NCBI GenBank assembly: GCA_937995995.1
Contig: CALKIP010000221.1
Coordinates: 1-7,936, forward strand
Direction: 5' to 3'
Origin: an uncultured bacterium
GTDB taxonomy: Bacteria > Gemmatimonadota > Gemmatimonadetes > Longimicrobiales > RSA9
DNA: 7,936 bases
Shown here: piece by piece, positions 1 through 6,266 of the stretch
Layout of the letters: the number at the start of each line of letters is the position of its first letter
Numbering within the stretch: the stretch's first letter is position 1
The notes under the pieces: generated by a model
Told to the model about the DNA's origin: nothing
The model's input: the letters and a program-made list of their open reading frames with translations, nothing else
Databases searched by the model: none
Position numbers and translations under genes: made by a program

Positions 1-403
1 GCTCGGTCAGGTCGTGGTACGACCGGTTGATTTCCTCCTGTGACAGCGCATCGAAGCCGAGCGTGGCGCGCATCGCGTCGAACGTCTCCCCCGCGGCGCC
101 GTTCAGCGTCATCCCGAGCGCCATCGAAGCGCTGAGCGGCGAGAGGAAGACGTTGGGCGACTCGTCCCCCCGAGCGTGAACCTCGCGCAGCAGCTCGAAG
201 GCGAAAACGTTGGAGCCGGCGATGACTTCGCGCTCCGCGACGCTGAGCTGGCGCGGAAGGGCGTCGATCACCCGGGGCTTCTCGCTGGGTGCGGTCGACT
301 CGCCACACGCGGAGATGCCGGCGAGGGCGAGGATGGCGACGACGGCGATGGCTCGCGGCAGCATCGGGCGCTCGCCGACTCGAGAGGGCTGGGGTAGCGA
401 CAT
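1..403 (-). CDS. Serpin-family protease inhibitor, lipoprotein, N-terminal part
   Basis: The gene is cut by the left edge; 134 codons are visible. The protein begins MSLPQPSRVGERPM and has a hydrophobic segment (residues 17-32) ending in the lipobox ISA-Cys33, so it is predicted to be lipid-anchored after signal peptidase II cleavage. Residues 34-60 form a linker. The serpin fold then starts: residues 84-117 hold the hallmark block with NVFLSPLSASMALGMTLNGA followed by AGET and LGF, matching the helix B region of serpins. Family members trap serine or cysteine proteases as suicide substrates through a C-terminal reactive loop. That loop lies outside the window, so target specificity and inhibitory competence cannot be judged. 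The start at 403 has GGAGG five bases upstream (minus strand, complement of 409-413). Met14 (364) is an alternative start that would give a more compact signal peptide. The gene is divergent from the macrodomain gene. Confidence 0.88.
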   Translation of the reverse strand, partial: MSLPQPSRVGERPMLPRAIAVVAILALAGISACGESTAPSEKPRVIDALPRQLSVAEREVIAGSNVFAFELLREVHARGDESPNVFLSPLSASMALGMTLNGAAGETFDAMRATLGFDALSQEEINRSYHDLTE

Positions 404-505
404 GACGGCCTCCACGATGTATCATGGTGCGGTAGGGCGGGTATGGCCCGGATTCCCGTTTGAGGAACGTGCGAGCGCTCTAGTATCGGACAGATCGTGC
501 AGGCT

Positions 506-525
506 GCCCTCGCCTACCAGAGGGC
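506..525. repeat. Lead-in hairpin of the array
   Basis: GCCCTC (506-511) is complementary to GAGGGC (520-525), with an 8-nt loop. Its 3' arm overlaps the first two bases of the first array hairpin, so the two structures are mutually exclusive at that point. It could be an alternative fold of the array or a diverged first unit. Confidence 0.5.
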
Positions 526-626
526 GCCCTTCGGGCGCGGGAGGGCGTCGCTGGGACGCGGGAGAGCGCCCTTGGGCGCGGGAGGGCCGGCTTGCGCCGG
601 CGGGAGAGCTGCGTTGCAGCGGGGAA
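524..626. repeat. Tandem array of five hairpins with GGGAGR linkers (possible structured RNA)
   Basis: Five short hairpins follow one another at a 20-22 nt period. Stems are GCGCCC/GGGCGC (524-538), GCGTC/GACGC (545-559), GCGCC/GGCGC (566-579), GCCGGC/GCCGGC (586-601) and GCTGC/GCAGC (608-620). Each is followed by a 6-nt linker: GGGAGG, GGGAGA, GGGAGG, GGGAGA, then GGGGAA. Stem sequences differ but stay complementary, while the linker is conserved. This pattern suggests selection on structure. Nothing decides the transcribed strand. On + it would lie in the leader of the macrodomain gene; on - it would lie in the serpin leader, with YCTCCC linkers. The layout resembles decoy RNAs that carry GGA motifs between stem-loops (CsrB/RsmZ type), but no CsrA gene is seen here and the resemblance is only architectural. 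The period is also close to two DNA helical turns. Confidence 0.7.
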
Positions 627-678
627 GGCGGGAGGAAGTCTTTCGCGCCCTGAAGGTGCGCACCCGCACTACGGGATG

Positions 679-699
679 TCTCCCGCGTGACGCGCTCCC
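679..699 (-). repeat. Inverted copy of the array unit
   Basis: Read on the minus strand, this stretch is GGGAGC, then GCGTCACGC, then GGGAGA. It is the same linker-hairpin-linker pattern as the array but in the opposite orientation. Its TCTCCC and GCTCCC boxes (+ strand) could pair with the GGGAGR linkers of the array. The outer ACGGGA (671-676) and TCCCGT (696-701) can also pair with each other. Confidence 0.5.
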
Positions 700-745
700 G
701 TGCTTGCCCGCGAATGTCATAGAGCATTCAGCCGAACCGAACAAG

Positions 746-751
746 AGGAGG
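746..751 (+). promoter_or_regulatory. Ribosome-binding site of the macrodomain gene
   Basis: AGGAGG lies seven bases before the ATG at 759. It is a near-ideal Shine-Dalgarno sequence and fixes this start. Confidence 0.85.
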
Positions 752-758
752 CGACCCC

Positions 759-1328
759 ATGGAAAGTGTGACGATCGGCACGACGAGGCTCGCTCTTCTC
801 CAGGGCGACATCACCGACCAGGCGGTAGATGTGGTGGTGAACGCGGCGAATTCGTCGCTGCTCGGTGGGGGCGGTGTCGATGGCGCGATCCACCGTCGCG
901 GCGGGCCGGCGATCCTGGAGGCGTGCAGGGAGATCCGACGCACGCGCTACCCGGACGGCCTGCCCGCGGGCGACGCCGTGGTCACGACGGGCGGCGAGCT
1001 TCCGGCGCGCCGCGTGATCCACACCGTCGGCCCGGTCTGGCGCGGCGGCACGGAGGGTGAGCCGGAGGTCCTCGCCCGTGCCTACAGGAGTTCGCTGGAG
1101 CGCGCGCGGGAGGAGGGGCTGCGGACCGTCGCCTTCCCGTCGATCAGTACCGGCGCGTACGGCTACCCGACCGACCAGGCCGCAGAGGTCGCACTGCGGA
1201 CGGTGATCGAATACCTGGAAGCCGCCGGCGACGCGTTCGACGAGGTTCGCTTCGTCCTCTTCTCCGCTGCGGATCTGGAGACTTACAGTGTGGCGCTCGC
1301 GCGGCTGCGGGAGTCGTCGAGAAGGTAG
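759..1328 (+). CDS. Macrodomain protein, probable ADP-ribosyl / O-acetyl-ADP-ribose hydrolase
   Basis: The 189-residue protein is a single macrodomain of the MacroD/YmdB type. Residues 16-45 contain GDIT, then VNAANSSLLGGGGVDGAIH. Asn31, Asp41 and His45 sit where the catalytic or ribose-contacting residues of MacroD-type enzymes are found. The second nucleotide-binding loop, ISTGAYGYP, is at 129-137. Known members bind ADP-ribose and remove it from proteins or deacetylate O-acetyl-ADP-ribose; presence of the motif residues suggests an active cytosolic enzyme. Length matches stand-alone bacterial members. No ADP-ribosyltransferase, sirtuin or NADAR partner lies beside it, so it looks like a housekeeping eraser and not half of a toxin pair. 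It is divergent from the serpin, with the hairpin array between them. Confidence 0.93.
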   Translation: MESVTIGTTRLALLQGDITDQAVDVVVNAANSSLLGGGGVDGAIHRRGGPAILEACREIRRTRYPDGLPAGDAVVTTGGELPARRVIHTVGPVWRGGTEGEPEVLARAYRSSLERAREEGLRTVAFPSISTGAYGYPTDQAAEVALRTVIEYLEAAGDAFDEVRFVLFSAADLETYSVALARLRESSRR

Positions 1329-1414
1329 GGCGAGCGCGGGCGCGAGGGCGTGGGTTGCCGTGCACACGCCTCCAACGCTGGGAGGCCGTGCGACATCGGA
1401 GGATCCGGCGCCGG

Positions 1415-1440
1415 GCGGTCCGGCGGACACGGCCGCTTTT
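1415..1440 (+). terminator. Weak possible terminator of the macrodomain gene
   Basis: GCGG (1415-1418) pairs with CCGC (1433-1436), enclosing TCC/GGA (1419-1421 with 1425-1427). The sequence TTTT follows directly. The internal loop is asymmetric and the T run is short, so this is only a candidate. Confidence 0.3.
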
Positions 1441-1469
1441 CCACACCAGTCACCATCATCTCAGCAAAC

Positions 1470-1490
1470 TCCCCTCTGCTGCAGAGGGGA
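1470..1490. repeat. Perfect 21-nt dyad (hairpin or operator)
   Basis: TCCCCTCTG (1470-1478) is exactly complementary to CAGAGGGGA (1482-1490), around the centre CTG. There is no T run after it, so it is a poor intrinsic terminator. It sits immediately upstream of TATATT (1498-1503), the most AT-rich hexamer of the gap. That would be a natural position for an operator upstream of the antiporter pair, but no matching -35 box is present at 17 bp. Confidence 0.55.
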
Positions 1491-1704
1491 ACCACGCTAT
1501 ATTCGTTGAGTCCTCGATCGAGTCGACGGCAACGAGCGGCGTGCGACCGCGCGCCTCAGGACCAGGCGTCGCACGCTCGACCGTCGCTTGCAGGAGGATG
1601 CCGGCCGCGCCGAACGAACTCACGGCATCGCCGGCCCCGGCCCGGTGTACGGCACCGGTCGGTAATCGACACGGAACCAACCTGAGCGTCCGCGACGGGC
1701 GCTC

Positions 1705-2982
1705 TTGAACCGGGACGCTGGCCTGTTGAGCACGACCCTCATCTTCATCTTCGTCGTCGCGGGCGCGTATCTGGCCGCGCACGTCGCCTTCGAATGGCTC
1801 GCGCGGCGGTTCGCGATCATCTCCGGTGCAGAGTACCTGATCCTCGGCTTCCTGCTGGGCCCCGAGGTCTCGGGGCTGATCAGCCCGAGCGTGGTCGGCG
1901 ACTTCGCGCCGTTCATCACGCTCGCCCTCGGCTGGATCGGCGCGGTGGTCGGCGCGCAGTTCTACCTGCCGACGCTGGTCCGGATCCCCGCACTCGTATT
2001 CCGTGTGGCGTTTCTCGAGGCGATCGCCACGCTGGTGCTCGTCTCCACCGTGATGGCGGTCGGGATCGTGTGGCTGCTCCCGGTCGGCCTGGCCGAGGCG
2101 ATCCTGCCGGCGGTCACGTTCGGCGCGATCGCGACGGTCTCCGCGCCGTCGGGGATCGCCGTGGTTCGGCGCAAGCTCGGGAGCCGCGAGCCGGTGGTCC
2201 GGCAGCTCGAGGTCGCAACGGCGATCGATGCCCTGGTCGCGATCGTCGCCTTCGGCATCCTGCTGAGCATAGTGAACGAGGCGCCCCAGACCGGCGTCCG
2301 GCCACCGACGCCGACGGAGTGGGCGGTGATCGCCATTGCGATCGGGCTGGTCGGCGGCGCGCTCTTCCACCTCTTCCTCGGCGGTGAGCGGAAGATCGAC
2401 CGGCTCTTCATCGCACTCTCCGGCGCGATCATCCTGGCGAGTGGCGCGGCGGCGTACCTTCGCCTCTCACCGCTCTTCCCGGCGATGCTGGTCGGGCTCA
2501 TCCTGATCAACACCTCGGCGAACCGTGGCGAGATCAAGGAGGTCCTGGCCCGTGTGGAGCGCCCGCTCTACTTCGTGCTCCTGATCTTCGCCGGCGCTGC
2601 ATGGCAGTCGAGCGGTCTCGTCGATGCGTGGCTGCTGCCGGTGCTGCTCTTCCTGGTCGCGCGCGTGGCGGCGAAGGTGGCGGGCGGCTGGCTCGCGGCG
2701 CGTACGACGGGCACACTCCCCGCCCTCGGCCCCGGCTGGGGACGCGCGCTCCTCGGGCAGGGCGGGCTCGCCATCGCGATCGCCTTCAACTACGGCGCCG
2801 GCGGCGAGAGGCTGTACTCGAACGTGGTCTTCACCGCGGCGATCGTCTCCGTCCTGCTGACCGACGTCTCCTCCGTCCGTCTCGCGGGCTCGGTCGTGGG
2901 CCCGCTCCTGCGTCGCAGGCGTCGCAGGCCGCACGGCGCGGCCCATGCCGCCGGGCAGGATGGCGGAGTCGTGGAGGTCTAG
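1705..2982 (+). CDS. Cation/proton antiporter-like membrane protein, first of a tandem pair
   Basis: The 425-residue polytopic membrane protein has the monovalent cation:proton antiporter (CPA, Na_H_Exchanger) fold. Recognisable parts are the early helix block EYLILGFLLGP (43-53), the unwound-helix region SAPSGIAVVRR (146-156), an ion-binding-type Asp175 within ATAIDALVAI (171-180), and the late helix GQGGLAIAIAFNY (351-363). A basic tail with six arginines (403-408) should be cytoplasmic. Family members exchange Na+ or K+ for H+. The residue before Asp175 is Ile, not Asn or Asp, so a single-carboxylate, electroneutral type is more likely. There is no TrkA-N/RCK regulatory domain. The start is uncertain: TTG 1705 is the first possible start after the in-frame stop at 1663, and TTG 1726 is an alternative; neither has a good Shine-Dalgarno. 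Its stop codon abuts the ATG of the next gene. Confidence 0.85.
   Translation: MNRDAGLLSTTLIFIFVVAGAYLAAHVAFEWLARRFAIISGAEYLILGFLLGPEVSGLISPSVVGDFAPFITLALGWIGAVVGAQFYLPTLVRIPALVFRVAFLEAIATLVLVSTVMAVGIVWLLPVGLAEAILPAVTFGAIATVSAPSGIAVVRRKLGSREPVVRQLEVATAIDALVAIVAFGILLSIVNEAPQTGVRPPTPTEWAVIAIAIGLVGGALFHLFLGGERKIDRLFIALSGAIILASGAAAYLRLSPLFPAMLVGLILINTSANRGEIKEVLARVERPLYFVLLIFAGAAWQSSGLVDAWLLPVLLFLVARVAAKVAGGWLAARTTGTLPALGPGWGRALLGQGGLAIAIAFNYGAGGERLYSNVVFTAAIVSVLLTDVSSVRLAGSVVGPLLRRRRRRPHGAAHAAGQDGGVVEV
2973..2977 (+). promoter_or_regulatory. Ribosome-binding site of the second antiporter, inside the first
   Basis: GGAGG lies within the last codons of the first antiporter, five bases before the ATG at 2983. 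The TAG stop (2980-2982) is directly followed by ATG, an arrangement expected to couple translation of the two genes. Confidence 0.8.
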
Positions 2983-4299
2983 ATGCGACGACTCCTGATC
3001 CTAGCCCTCCTCCTCGGGGGCATGTCGCTGATCCTGCCGCTGGGCACCGAAGGCCACGGTGCGCGCACGCTGCTCATCTTCGGCTTCCTGATCCTGGCCG
3101 CCTACACCGTGGGCGAGCTCGCGACCGGGATCCGGCTGCCGAAGATCGTCGGCTATCTCGTCGCCGGCGTCCTCTTCGGACCGTACGCACTCGGGACGGT
3201 CACCGAGGCGGGGATCGAACAGCTCGACATGGTGAGCCAGCTCGCCATCGCGCTGATCGCGTTCCTGGCGGGCGCCGAGCTGCAGTGGGCGGAGGTGCGC
3301 GACCGGGGCGTCGCACTCCTCAAGATCATGTCGGTCGAGCTGCTCTTCGCCTTCGTCGCGATCGGCACGCTTCTCTACTCGCTGCACGGCTTCATCCCGT
3401 TCCTGCGCGATGCGGACGGCGGCACGGTGCTCGCCTTCTCGCTCCTCTTCGCCTCGATCGCGATCGTGCATTCGCCGGCGGTGACGATGGCGCTCCTCAC
3501 CGAGACGGACGCGAAAGGCCCGGTCGCCCGCACGACGCTGGGCGTCGTGCTCCTCGCCGACGTCGCCGTCGTGCTCCTCTTCAGCGCCGTACTCGCCGTT
3601 GCCCGTGCACTCGCCCCGCCCGCCGACGCCGGCGCGGCGGCCTCGGTCGGGACCGTGGTGTGGGAGATCACCGGCGCCATCCTGGTTGGCGCGCTGACCG
3701 GCGTCGCCGTTGCGGCCTACCTCCGCTTCGTCGGCAAGGAGCTCATGCTCCTGGCGATCCTGGTCGCGTTCTTCGGGGTCGGGATCGCGCGCATCGCGCA
3801 CGTGGAGCTCCTGCTCATGCTGCTGGTGGCCGGCTTCGTGACCGAGAGCATCTCGGAGAGGGGCGAGGAGTTGCGGCACGCGATGGGACGCTCGGCCGCG
3901 CCGATCTTCGTGATCTTCTTCGCGCTGTCCGGCGCGAAGATCGATCTGGTCTCCATGGCGCCGCTACTGCCGCTCGTGCTGCCGATCGCCATCGTCCGTG
4001 CGGGCGCCCTCTGGGCCGGAACACACGTCGGCGGCCGCTGGGCGGGCGCACAGCCACAGGAGCAGCGCTACGTCTGGATGGGCCTCGTCTCCCAGGCCGG
4101 CGTCGCCATCGGGCTGGCGGCGATCGTCGGCCAGGCGTACGGAGAGCTGGGCGGCTACCTGCGCTCGCTCCTGCTCGGGCTCATCGCGGTCAACGAGACC
4201 GTCGGCCCGATCCTCTTCCGCAGAGCGCTGGATGCGAGTGGGGAGCTGGCGACCGCACGCCCGGAAGCGGCGCAGGCGAGCGAGCGGGTAACGGCCTGA
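2983..4299 (+). CDS. CPA2-type cation/proton antiporter, second of a tandem pair
   Basis: The 438-residue membrane protein is of the KefB/CPA2 antiporter type. An N-terminal hydrophobic segment (4-20) is followed by the classic block LPKIVGYLVAGVLFGPYALG (52-71), then FLAGAEL (94-100). SPAVTMALL (164-172) leads into the helix with the likely ion-binding Asp193, GVVLLADVAVVLLFS (187-201). Later conserved parts are FFALSGAKID (312-321), VSQAGVAIGLAAIV (369-382) and the NETVGP segment (404-409). The protein ends shortly after the membrane domain and lacks the RCK/TrkA-N domain of KefB/KefC, so it is not a nucleotide- or glutathione-gated K+ efflux protein of that build. It starts at zero distance from the first antiporter. 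CPA proteins work as dimers, so the pair may form a heterodimer; this is inference. The product ends in a polar tail (417-438). Confidence 0.9.
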   Translation: MRRLLILALLLGGMSLILPLGTEGHGARTLLIFGFLILAAYTVGELATGIRLPKIVGYLVAGVLFGPYALGTVTEAGIEQLDMVSQLAIALIAFLAGAELQWAEVRDRGVALLKIMSVELLFAFVAIGTLLYSLHGFIPFLRDADGGTVLAFSLLFASIAIVHSPAVTMALLTETDAKGPVARTTLGVVLLADVAVVLLFSAVLAVARALAPPADAGAAASVGTVVWEITGAILVGALTGVAVAAYLRFVGKELMLLAILVAFFGVGIARIAHVELLLMLLVAGFVTESISERGEELRHAMGRSAAPIFVIFFALSGAKIDLVSMAPLLPLVLPIAIVRAGALWAGTHVGGRWAGAQPQEQRYVWMGLVSQAGVAIGLAAIVGQAYGELGGYLRSLLLGLIAVNETVGPILFRRALDASGELATARPEAAQASERVTA

Positions 4300-4352
4300 A
4301 GGGGGAGTGCGCGGGGCGTTGTATGGGTTCTGGGGCTTGGCTTGCTTCGGTT

Positions 4353-4689
4353 TCTCGCGGAGAGCGCGGAGGGGCGCGGAGTCGCGGAGTCTCGACTTCT
4401 CGGTTTCATCACACAGAGGCACGGAGGCACGGAGAGCGGGTGGGGTGGGCTTTTACTCGTGTGGCCGGCTCAAACCACCGGGAACGAAAGTGCTGCCGGA
4501 AGCCCACTCCACGCCGCCACGCCAGCCCACGCCGGCTCAAACCACTCCGAAGAACGTAAAGTCTGCCCTGCCCGGATGCCCGCCCCACCCCGGCAAACTA
4601 GCCCCGACCTCTGAGCCTCTGTGTCTCTGTGTGAGCCCAGAAAGCCCAGAATCTCCACGGCTCCGCGCCCCTCCGCGCCCTCCGCGAGA
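4353..4689. repeat. Intergenic element with about 80-nt imperfect inverted terminal arms
   Basis: The outer arm 4353-4381 matches the reverse complement of 4661-4689 at 28 of 29 positions. The inner arm 4409-4434 matches the reverse complement of 4609-4634 at 22 of 26. The spacers between outer and inner arms (27 and 26 nt) are also partly alike, so each arm is about 81 nt. The arms are built from short tandem motifs: GCGGAG units outside and CACRGAGG-like units inside. The 174-nt centre contains a direct repeat pair. No open frame resembles a transposase. It may be a MITE/REP-like dispersed element, and its long hairpin could also end transcription from both convergent genes. Family membership cannot be tested from one copy. 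Confidence 0.75.
4464..4545. repeat. Direct repeat pair in the centre of the element
   Basis: GCCGGCTCAAACCAC occurs at 4464-4478 and again at 4531-4545, 67 nt apart. The similarity continues loosely downstream (GGAACG-AAAGTGCTGCC against AGAACGTAAAGTCTGCC), giving a diverged unit of roughly 35-43 nt. Confidence 0.65.
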
Positions 4690-4727
4690 GATGAGAGCCC
4701 CGGGCTACCGTTGAACGCAGCCCGAGA

Positions 4728-4739
4728 CCGCGATCGCGG
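4728..4739. repeat. 12-bp palindrome directly after the symporter stop
   Basis: CCGCGATCGCGG is a perfect palindrome that touches the TAG stop of the symporter gene (complement of 4740-4742). It has no T run on either side, so an intrinsic terminator is not supported. Confidence 0.45.
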
Positions 4740-6017
4740 CTACTCGCCTGCCGGCGCCCCCCGGAGGGTCTCCGCGGTCTCTGCTACCGTCGGTGCCGCC
4801 TCTCCGCGCCCGAGGAGGGCGGCGAGCGACATGTGGCCGGTGACATTGGCCGCGGTGCGGAGCATGTCGGGGATGACGTCGACGGCGAGGAGGATGCCGA
4901 TCGCCTCGACCGGGAGTTGGGCGGAGACCAGGACCGGGACCATGACCAGGATCGTGCCGCCCGGCACCGCGGGGACGCTGAAGCTGGTCAGCACCGAGGC
5001 GAGTGCGATCGACGCGTACTGCGACGGCACCAGCGGGATCCCGTAGAGGTGCGCGATGAAGAGCACGCCCGCGATCTGTGCGACGACGGTCCCGACGCGG
5101 AAGACGGAGGCGGAGAGTGTGAGAAAGAAGCTGCTGATCTCGGCGGGCAGGCCGAGCCTGTCTTCCGCGCCCTCCATCATCGCGGGGAGCGAGGCGAGCG
5201 AGGAGCGCGAGCTGAGCGCCACCGCCTGGGCCGGCCCCGTCGCCTGGGCGAAGAGACGCAGCGGCACCTTGCCACCGAGCGTCGCGACCGGGTAGAAGGC
5301 GGCGATCAGGAGCAGGCAGATCCCGGCGACGACGAGGACGTAGGCGGCCACCGCGCCGGCGGCGCCGAGCCCGAGCCGCGTCGCCAGGGGGAGTGCGAGG
5401 GCGAAGACGCCGATCGGCGCCAGGTCGAGCACCCAGCGCACCAGCGTGAGCATGGTGTCGGCGAGTGCCTGGAAGAAGCCGAGGAAGACGTCGCGCCGTT
5501 CCGGGCCGAGGCGCGTCGTCGCCACGCCGAGCGCGACGGAGAAGACGATCAGCGGCAGGAGCGCGTCGTTCGCCGCGGCGCCGATCGGGTTGATCGGCAC
5601 CAGGCTCACCAGCCAGTCGACGAAGCCGGGTAGATTCTCCGCGCGGCTCGCCACGCTTGCACCCGCACCCTCGCGCAGCGCCGCGGCTCCTTCGGGGTCG
5701 ACGGGGAGCAGGTTCATGAGCGGCGGCGCGATGAGGACGGTCAGCACCGCCGCCGTGCCGAGCACCGCGAAGAAGAGCCCGACCGCGCGGCCTCCGATGC
5801 GGCCGATCGTGCGCGGGTCCGATGCCGAGGCGACGCCCACCACGATGCTCGCCACCACCAGCGGGATGACGGTCATCCGGATCGCGTTCACCCAGATCGT
5901 GCCCACGGGCTCGATGTACGGAACCAGGCCGAGCGCCGGCCCGCCGGTCATGGATATCACGATGCCGGCCACCAGGCCGGCCACGAGGCCGAGGAGAACG
6001 CGAGCGGTCAGCGACAT
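4740..6017 (-). CDS. DAACS-family (glutamate/dicarboxylate) symporter homologue with altered sodium sites
   Basis: The 425-residue membrane protein has the glutamate transporter (GltPh/DctA) fold. Hairpin 1 is SSRSSLASLPAMM (269-281), with the arginine of archaeal GltPh; hairpin 2 is SFSVPAVPGGTILVMV (345-360). TM8 keeps Asp380, Asp384, Arg387 and Asn391 in DVIPDMLRTAANVTGH (380-395). Family members import acidic or neutral amino acids or C4-dicarboxylates with Na+ or H+. Oddly, the TM7 NMDGT signature is FRVGT here (306-310), and the TM8 aspartate that follows NVTG is His395. By alignment with GltPh these replace Asn310, Met311, Asp312 and Asp405, which are linked to Na+ sites 1 and 3. The normal coupling is therefore doubtful, and H+ coupling or a divergent subfamily is likely. 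The ATG has no clear Shine-Dalgarno. The gene is alone and convergent with the antiporters. Confidence 0.88.
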   Translation of the reverse strand: MSLTARVLLGLVAGLVAGIVISMTGGPALGLVPYIEPVGTIWVNAIRMTVIPLVVASIVVGVASASDPRTIGRIGGRAVGLFFAVLGTAAVLTVLIAPPLMNLLPVDPEGAAALREGAGASVASRAENLPGFVDWLVSLVPINPIGAAANDALLPLIVFSVALGVATTRLGPERRDVFLGFFQALADTMLTLVRWVLDLAPIGVFALALPLATRLGLGAAGAVAAYVLVVAGICLLLIAAFYPVATLGGKVPLRLFAQATGPAQAVALSSRSSLASLPAMMEGAEDRLGLPAEISSFFLTLSASVFRVGTVVAQIAGVLFIAHLYGIPLVPSQYASIALASVLTSFSVPAVPGGTILVMVPVLVSAQLPVEAIGILLAVDVIPDMLRTAANVTGHMSLAALLGRGEAAPTVAETAETLRGAPAGE

Positions 6018-6266
6018 GGCATCACGGGTTGGAGGTCTGAGTGTTCGGTCCGGACGCGGAAGCGAGGTGCCACGCCCTCATGCACACGACGCCCGATACG
6101 GACCACCGGCCTCGTGGGCCGGGGGTGGGGCGCCCCTGGATACGCCGGGACAAGCCAGCGATTGTGGTGTCGACGCCTCAAGGTAGGTCCACCGCGCGTC
6201 GGCGCGCAAATTTTCGGGCCGACTCGGCGCTCCCGGCCACCTGGCCCACCGCTTCTCCGCCGATCG

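Larger units (their letters stand above)
404..758. other. Divergent intergenic region, serpin / macrodomain
   Basis: This 355-nt region separates the two divergent starts. It holds both ribosome-binding sites, the hairpin array (524-626), a lead-in hairpin (506-525), a 10-bp palindrome GGTGCGCACC (655-664) and an inverted copy of the array unit (679-699). I could not assign a convincing -35/-10 pair on either strand. Open frames here are GC-rich shadows of the repeat and do not resemble proteins. Confidence 0.7.
1329..1704. other. Intergenic region, macrodomain to antiporter pair
   Basis: This 376-nt region contains a hairpin at 1368-1386 (GCCTCC/GGAGGC, 7-nt loop), a weak terminator-like structure at 1415-1440 and a perfect dyad at 1470-1490. 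The AT-rich hexamer TATATT (1498-1503) follows the dyad. The frame of the first antiporter is open back to 1666 but has no ATG or GTG there. I see no protein-like reading frame. Confidence 0.6.
4300..4739. other. Convergent intergenic region carrying an inverted-repeat element
   Basis: The gap lies between the 3' ends of the antiporter pair (+) and the symporter gene (-). About 335 of its 440 bases form the inverted-repeat element at 4353-4689. The flanks hold no gene-like signal. All open frames across it are made of repeat sequence. Confidence 0.7.

Noticed and set aside
404..500. Sigma-70 promoter for the serpin gene (an ATGATAC-like box on the minus strand)
   Set aside because: No -35 hexamer stands at the right distance; the match is no better than chance.
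524..626. CRISPR array
   Set aside because: The period is about 21 nt, the conserved part is only 6 nt, and the variable parts are self-complementary stems, not spacers.
497..1060. Open frame across the hairpin array into the macrodomain gene
   Set aside because: The translation just mirrors the repeat (RAPFGRGRASLGRG...) and is out of frame with the macrodomain.
759..1328. Macrodomain as antitoxin (DarG-like) of a DarTG system or part of a defence locus
   Set aside because: No DarT-like or other ADP-ribosyltransferase gene is next to it. The neighbours are a divergent serpin and antiporters.
1498..1503. TATATT as a -10 box for the antiporter pair
   Set aside because: The hexamer at 17 bp spacing is TCTGCT and falls inside the dyad. 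It is too weak to annotate as a promoter.
2601..4559. A 652-codon open frame on the + strand overlapping both antiporters
   Set aside because: It is arginine/glycine/proline-rich and out of frame with clear membrane proteins. It is a GC-bias shadow.
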